9,503 nt of DNA from an uncultured Bacilli bacterium (lineage in GTDB: Bacteria; Bacillota_I; Bacilli_A; RF39; UBA660), in contig CANQZL010000046.1 of NCBI GenBank assembly GCA_947628325.1, forward strand, positions 1 to 9,503, read 5' to 3'. A program made the translations under genes and the position numbers. Under the pieces are notes generated by a model. That model was given only the letters and a program-made list of their open reading frames with translations, ran no database searches and had not been told where the DNA came from. Of the stretch, positions 6,771-9,503 are shown in pieces. Within the stretch, counting starts at the first letter, position 1. Each line of letters opens with the position of its first letter.

Positions 6771-6802
6771 AATAAAAAGAATAATTATATAAGATTATTC
6801 TT
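6771..6802 (-). terminator. Intrinsic terminator of the lipoprotein gene
   Basis: On the minus strand AAGAATAAT (6802-6794) pairs with ATTATTCTT (6785-6777) over a nine-bp stem and eight-base loop, followed by TTTATTTT. The lipoprotein stop codon (6797-6795) lies inside the upstream arm. The stem has one G:C pair, so efficiency is uncertain. Confidence 0.55.
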
Positions 6803-7343
6803 CGTTATAAATACCATGAATTTTCTTTAAATCATCATTAGATAACTGAGTAACTTGCCATTTATCATCAGTTTTAATTAACTTAAATTCAATATCATAG
6901 TTAATAGTTTCATTAGCTTCTTTCATTTTCTCTAAACGATAATCCATAAACTTAGATTTATCATAATTACCTTCTTCATTATTAAATTCATTAGAATTCT
7001 CATTATAATAATCTAAAGCTTCTTGTTGAGCTTTGTATAAATTTATGACATTAATTTTTACTTTAAGATAAGCTGTATCTCCTTCATATCTTTCATTTTC
7101 AATATCATAAGTTAAACTACTATATTCTTTTTTTAAAATATCCTTATATACTTCTTTTTGACTATCATTTAAATCATTTTCTTCTTTAACAAAATTATCT
7201 AATTCCTCAGTAACACTACTATCTAATGTTATGTAGTTTTCTAAATAATTAGATACAGCTTCACGAGCAGTCATTTCTTTACCACAACCTAATAAAAATA
7301 AGCTAAATGAAATAATAAATATACTATATAATATTTTCTTCAT
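6795..7343 (-). CDS. Putative lipoprotein with a small extracytoplasmic domain
   Basis: This 182-residue protein has a lipoprotein signal peptide: MKK, a hydrophobic core at 4-18 and the lipobox L17-L18-G19-Cys20. Lipidation at Cys20 would anchor it outside the membrane. The mature part is acidic. It has a helical start (AREAVSNYLENY, then a long Glu/Asp/Lys-rich helix to about 75), alternating strands (LTYDIENERYEGDTAYLKVKI) and a C-terminal strand ending TDDKWQVTQLSNDDLKKIHG. This helix-then-sheet layout with a closing KW-V resembles NTF2-like DUF4878/DUF5105-type lipoproteins, but that is an inference from pattern, not a match. The function is unknown. AAAGGAG (7357-7351) lies seven bases before the ATG. 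It is divergent from trpS and upstream of GH25, with a terminator between, so co-function is only suggested. Confidence 0.87.
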   Translation of the reverse strand: MKKILYSIFIISFSLFLLGCGKEMTAREAVSNYLENYITLDSSVTEELDNFVKEENDLNDSQKEVYKDILKKEYSSLTYDIENERYEGDTAYLKVKINVINLYKAQQEALDYYNENSNEFNNEEGNYDKSKFMDYRLEKMKEANETINYDIEFKLIKTDDKWQVTQLSNDDLKKIHGIYNEE

Positions 7344-7377
7344 ATATAATCTCCTTTACTTTTATTATTCTTTATAA

Positions 7378-7406
7378 TTAACTTTTTATACATCTTATGT
7401 TAAAAT
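7378..7406 (+). promoter_or_regulatory. Promoter of trpS
   Basis: TTAACT (7378-7383) is followed after 17 bases by TAAAAT (7401-7406), which is preceded by TGT to give an extended TGn -10. The SD AGAAGGAG begins four bases further on, and the predicted leader is about 13 nt. The short divergent gap (7344-7425) leaves no room for a tryptophan T-box or other long leader. Confidence 0.55.
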
Positions 7407-7425
7407 ACAAAGAAGGAGTGGTTCT

Positions 7426-8430
7426 ATGAAAAAAACTATTTTAACTGGTCTTAGACCTACTGGGAATTTACATTTAGGTCATTTATTTGGAGCTGGACAA
7501 AATTATGTTAAATTACAAGATGATTATGATTTTTACTTAGAAATTGCTGATGTTCAAGCTTTAACTGATAATTTTAATAATCCAGAAAAAGTACGTGAAA
7601 ATATTAAAGAAATAACTATGGATTTATTAGCTATTGGGATAGATCCTAAGAAAGTTAATATATTTATACAATCTAAAATACCAGAAATAGCTGAATTAAC
7701 AGTCTTTTATTCTAATTTAGTAACTGTATCAAGATTACAAAGAAATCCTACTGTAAAGTCAGAAATTGCCCAAAAAAAAGAATTATTTGGTAATGATGGA
7801 GAATCAATTACTTATGGTTTTTTAGGATATCCTGTTTCTCAAGCGGCTGATATTACAATTTTTAATGGAGAATTAGTTCCTGTTGGTGATGATCAACTAC
7901 CTTTATTAGAACAATGTCGTGAAATAGTAAGAAAATTTAATTCTATATATGGAGATACTTTAAAAGAACCAGAAGCTTATCTTTCTAAAACAACACGTAT
8001 TAAAGGTTTAGATGGTAATGATAAAATGGGTAAGTCTTTAGGTAATGCTATATATTTAGTAGATTCTGAAGAAACTATTGCTAATAAAATTATGAAAGCT
8101 GTTACTGATCCAAATAAAATTAAGAAAGATGATCCTGCTAATCCTGATGTATGTATGGTTTATTATTATCATAAATTAGTTAATGATGAAGATAGTTTAA
8201 AAGTAGTTTGTTCAGAATGTAAAAAAGGTGCTAGAGGATGTGTCTTATGTAAAAAAGAACTTATTAATAAGATGAATGAATTCTTAAAACCTATTAAAGA
8301 ACGTCGTAAACAATATGAAGATAATCCTGAACTTGTTAAAGAAATATTAGAAAATGGAACAAAAATAGCAAAAGATAAAGCTAAAGAACAAATGAAAAAG
8401 GTTCGTAAAGCAATGAAAATAGATTACTAA
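7426..8430 (+). CDS. trpS: Tryptophan--tRNA ligase with a probable Fe-S cysteine set
   Basis: This 334-residue class Ic synthetase charges tRNA-Trp. The start shows TGLRPTGNLHLGH, with the HIGH motif HLGH at 16-19. GYPVSQAADI (134-143) and VPVGDDQ (151-157) belong to the tryptophan/ATP site, and KMGKS at 200-204 is the KMSKS loop. The length is usual. Cys243, Cys265, Cys272 and Cys275 are spaced C-x21-C-x6-C-x2-C. That closely resembles the C-x22-C-x6-C-x2-C set which binds a [4Fe-4S] cluster in Thermotoga maritima TrpRS and is thought to sit near the anticodon-binding part. Cys262 and Cys164 are extra. The SD AGGAG lies seven bases before the ATG. The gene is monocistronic: its own promoter, and a terminator overlapping the stop codon. 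It has ordinary AT-rich codon use. Confidence 0.96.
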   Translation: MKKTILTGLRPTGNLHLGHLFGAGQNYVKLQDDYDFYLEIADVQALTDNFNNPEKVRENIKEITMDLLAIGIDPKKVNIFIQSKIPEIAELTVFYSNLVTVSRLQRNPTVKSEIAQKKELFGNDGESITYGFLGYPVSQAADITIFNGELVPVGDDQLPLLEQCREIVRKFNSIYGDTLKEPEAYLSKTTRIKGLDGNDKMGKSLGNAIYLVDSEETIANKIMKAVTDPNKIKKDDPANPDVCMVYYYHKLVNDEDSLKVVCSECKKGARGCVLCKKELINKMNEFLKPIKERRKQYEDNPELVKEILENGTKIAKDKAKEQMKKVRKAMKIDY

Positions 8431-8444
8431 TAATCTATTTTTTT
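8416..8444. terminator. Terminator at the trpS 3' end, probably bidirectional
   Basis: AAAATAGATTA (8416-8426) pairs perfectly with TAATCTATTTT (8431-8441) over the loop CTAA, which contains the trpS stop codon, and further T residues follow. Read from the minus strand the hairpin ends in TTTT, so it can also end transcription of the small convergent ORF, whose TAG stop (8437-8435) lies inside the stem. Only two G:C pairs are present. Confidence 0.65.
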
Positions 8445-8617
8445 AATAGGAGAAAAATTCCTACTGGTAATAAATAAAATTCAAAAGTTTTTAAAACATA
8501 AAATAAATATTCAAAAAAATTAAAACCAAAAACAAAAAGGTTTAAGTATATAAATAAAATACTTATACCTAAACTACAACATATTATTCCTACCCCAATA
8601 TTTAAAATTCTATTCAT
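8435..8617 (-). CDS. Small two-span membrane protein, hypothetical
   Basis: This 60-residue ORF encodes an almost wholly hydrophobic protein with two likely membrane helices, at about 4-30 (ILNIGVGIICCSLGISILFIYL) and 40-58 (YVLKTFEFYLLPVGIFLLLK). A short aromatic turn (FGFNFFEYLF) joins them, and the C-terminus is KK. I cannot name a family. In favour of a real gene, it fills the gap between trpS and the next gene, starts with ATG and ends exactly in a hairpin usable from the minus strand. Against it, hydrophobic ORFs arise easily in AT-rich DNA, and it is the only gene here with no recognisable SD: the upstream sequence is TAGAATTAAAT directly before the ATG. If TAGAAT (8628-8623) is a -10 box, the mRNA would be leaderless. 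Confidence 0.5.
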   Translation of the reverse strand: MNRILNIGVGIICCSLGISILFIYLNLFVFGFNFFEYLFYVLKTFEFYLLPVGIFLLLKK

Positions 8618-8668
8618 ATTTAATTCTATTTTAATTAAATAAAATATATTATTAAATAAGGTGAATAT

Positions 8669-9424
8669 ATGAAAATTATAAAATATTTAATACTTAGTAT
8701 TATAACTAGTATTACAAGTATTTTTCCTATTTCTTATAAAGGACATATTATTTTTTTACAAAATTTCTTCAATACTAAAATATTTAACTATGAAGAAATT
8801 AATTCTTTTATGCTATTTGGAGTATTAATAGTATTTATATATTTTATTATTAAAGAAATAATTAGTAAAAAAGTATTAAAAAGAAAAAAGAAATATTTAT
8901 TTAAATTTATTCTGTTTATTATTATAAACTATTTAATTAATATTTTTATCTATTTAAAATTTTCTAATATATCATTTAAAAAAATACCTTGGATATTTAT
9001 TATACTAGGTATATTATTAATTTTTATAAGAAACAATAAAAGTAATAATAAAAAATATAATGAAATTAGTATTAAGAATCTTTTTGTAATAATTATTATA
9101 AATATATTAGGATTAATACTTAACTTACCAATTTTTATTACAACATTACTTGGATGTTTATTATGTAAAATAGAAATTAATACTAGTTTAATTTATGCTA
9201 TATTAATAAGTATTCCCCTACTTATAATTGATTCTTATAAAGGGATTATATATGTATTTAGTACTAATGATATCGTATATATGTTAATAAGTTTAATTAT
9301 AGTAATTATAATAAGTATTTTTACTTTTAATAAATTTAAAGAATTATTAATTAATAATAAATTATTTAAGATAAGTATTTATTTAATTACATTAGCATTA
9401 TTTATAATGTATTGGTTTAGATAA
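8669..9424 (+). CDS. UppP/BacA-like membrane protein lacking the catalytic residues
   Basis: This 251-residue polytopic membrane protein has about seven to eight hydrophobic helices. It can be laid along undecaprenyl-diphosphatase UppP (BacA) over its whole length: LILSIITSITSIFPISYKGH at residues 7-26 for UppP's ILGVVEGLTEFLPVSSTGH, then SFMLFGVLIVFIYF for the FEVVIQLGSILAVV helix, and in the second half ISIKNLF, AILISIPLLI and a closing YWF. However, the (E/Q)xxxE glutamates become Thr13 and Ser17, and the PGxSRS loop is replaced by LNLPIFITTLLG without the catalytic arginine. His26 (E. coli His30) remains. Phosphatase activity is therefore unlikely; lipid binding or transport is conceivable. 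The alignment is from memory. The frame is intact, so this is not an obvious pseudogene. SD AGGTG lies five bases before the ATG. Confidence 0.7.
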   Translation: MKIIKYLILSIITSITSIFPISYKGHIIFLQNFFNTKIFNYEEINSFMLFGVLIVFIYFIIKEIISKKVLKRKKKYLFKFILFIIINYLINIFIYLKFSNISFKKIPWIFIILGILLIFIRNNKSNNKKYNEISIKNLFVIIIINILGLILNLPIFITTLLGCLLCKIEINTSLIYAILISIPLLIIDSYKGIIYVFSTNDIVYMLISLIIVIIISIFTFNKFKELLINNKLFKISIYLITLALFIMYWFR

Positions 9425-9449
9425 AAAGAAGTCTTAATTAAAAGACTTC
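9423..9449. terminator. Hairpin after the UppP-like gene, stronger for the minus strand
   Basis: GAAGTCTT (9428-9435) pairs with AAGACTTC (9442-9449) around AATTAA. On the plus strand it is followed by the mixed CTTAATTATTG, a poor T run. On the minus strand it is followed by TTTTTAT, a proper terminator tail. It probably serves both the UppP-like gene and a convergent minus-strand gene beyond the right edge. Confidence 0.6.
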
Positions 9450-9450
9450 C

Positions 9451-9503
9451 TTAATTATTGTATTTATTAATTTTTAATCTTCTTAAAATAATTAATGTAA
9501 GTA
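9451..9503 (-). CDS. Possible C-terminal tail of a minus-strand gene (right edge)
   Basis: On the minus strand, one frame from the window edge reads LTLIILRRLKINKYNN and stops with TAA at 9453-9451, directly before the minus-oriented hairpin. This would fit the end of a membrane or basic protein. A second frame also stays open for 11 codons and ends in TAATAA, so the frame is ambiguous. The main support is the hairpin orientation, not the 17 visible codons. Confidence 0.25.
   Translation of the reverse strand, partial: LTLIILRRLKINKYNN

Noticed and set aside
7344..7425. Possible T-box or tryptophan riboswitch before trpS
   Set aside because: The gap between the divergent genes is only 82 bases and contains a promoter close to the SD. 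No T-box sequence or antiterminator hairpin is visible.
8669..9424. Reading the UppP-like gene as a pseudogene because the catalytic residues are missing
   Set aside because: The frame is complete, has an SD and keeps the whole membrane layout. Selective loss of the active-site positions looks like change of function rather than decay.

Overview
The window is strongly AT-rich and densely packed. Strong Shine-Dalgarno (SD) sites (AGGAGG or AGGTGA types), TATAAT-like -10 boxes and the set of families point to a low-G+C Bacillota (Firmicutes). An uncultured Bacilli/Erysipelotrichia-type gut lineage is a plausible guess, but the sequence does not prove it. The code is standard: dacB and spmB both end in TGA, and tryptophans are written TGG. 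It is therefore not a Mycoplasma-type code.

Layout, left to right. Positions 1-398 hold the 5' part of an unrecognised minus-strand gene, diverging from a one-cluster ferredoxin (508-732, plus). A long minus-strand block follows and is transcribed right to left: lipoprotein (7343-6795), membrane-anchored GH25 lysozyme (6743-5913), gltX (5858-4209), a DacB/PBP5-type carboxypeptidase (4155-3106), spmA, spmB, a double zinc-ribbon membrane protein (2028-1534) and rluB (1477-758). The order dacB-spmA-spmB-(zinc ribbon)-rluB matches the B. subtilis dacB-spmA-spmB-rluB neighbourhood, with the zinc-ribbon gene inserted. To the right lie plus-strand trpS (7426-8430), a small minus-strand membrane ORF (8617-8435), a UppP/BacA-like membrane protein lacking the known catalytic residues (8669-9424), and perhaps the tail of a minus-strand gene at the edge.

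Most genes look like separate short transcription units even when co-directional. Several have their own -10 box and several end in a hairpin that contains the stop codon. dacB-spmA-spmB is the one clearly coupled operon. A recurring feature is that the -10 box sits only 4-7 bases before the SD, which predicts 5' leaders of about 9-14 nt.

Functionally the window mixes translation (gltX, trpS, rluB) with the cell envelope (carboxypeptidase, SpmA/B, GH25, lipoprotein, UppP-like protein). I see no mobile element, CRISPR array, tRNA or rRNA, and no gene-free stretch over 300 bases. The points most worth following are the UppP homologue without catalytic residues, the [4Fe-4S]-type cysteine set in TrpRS, and the zinc-ribbon gene inside the spm/rluB block.
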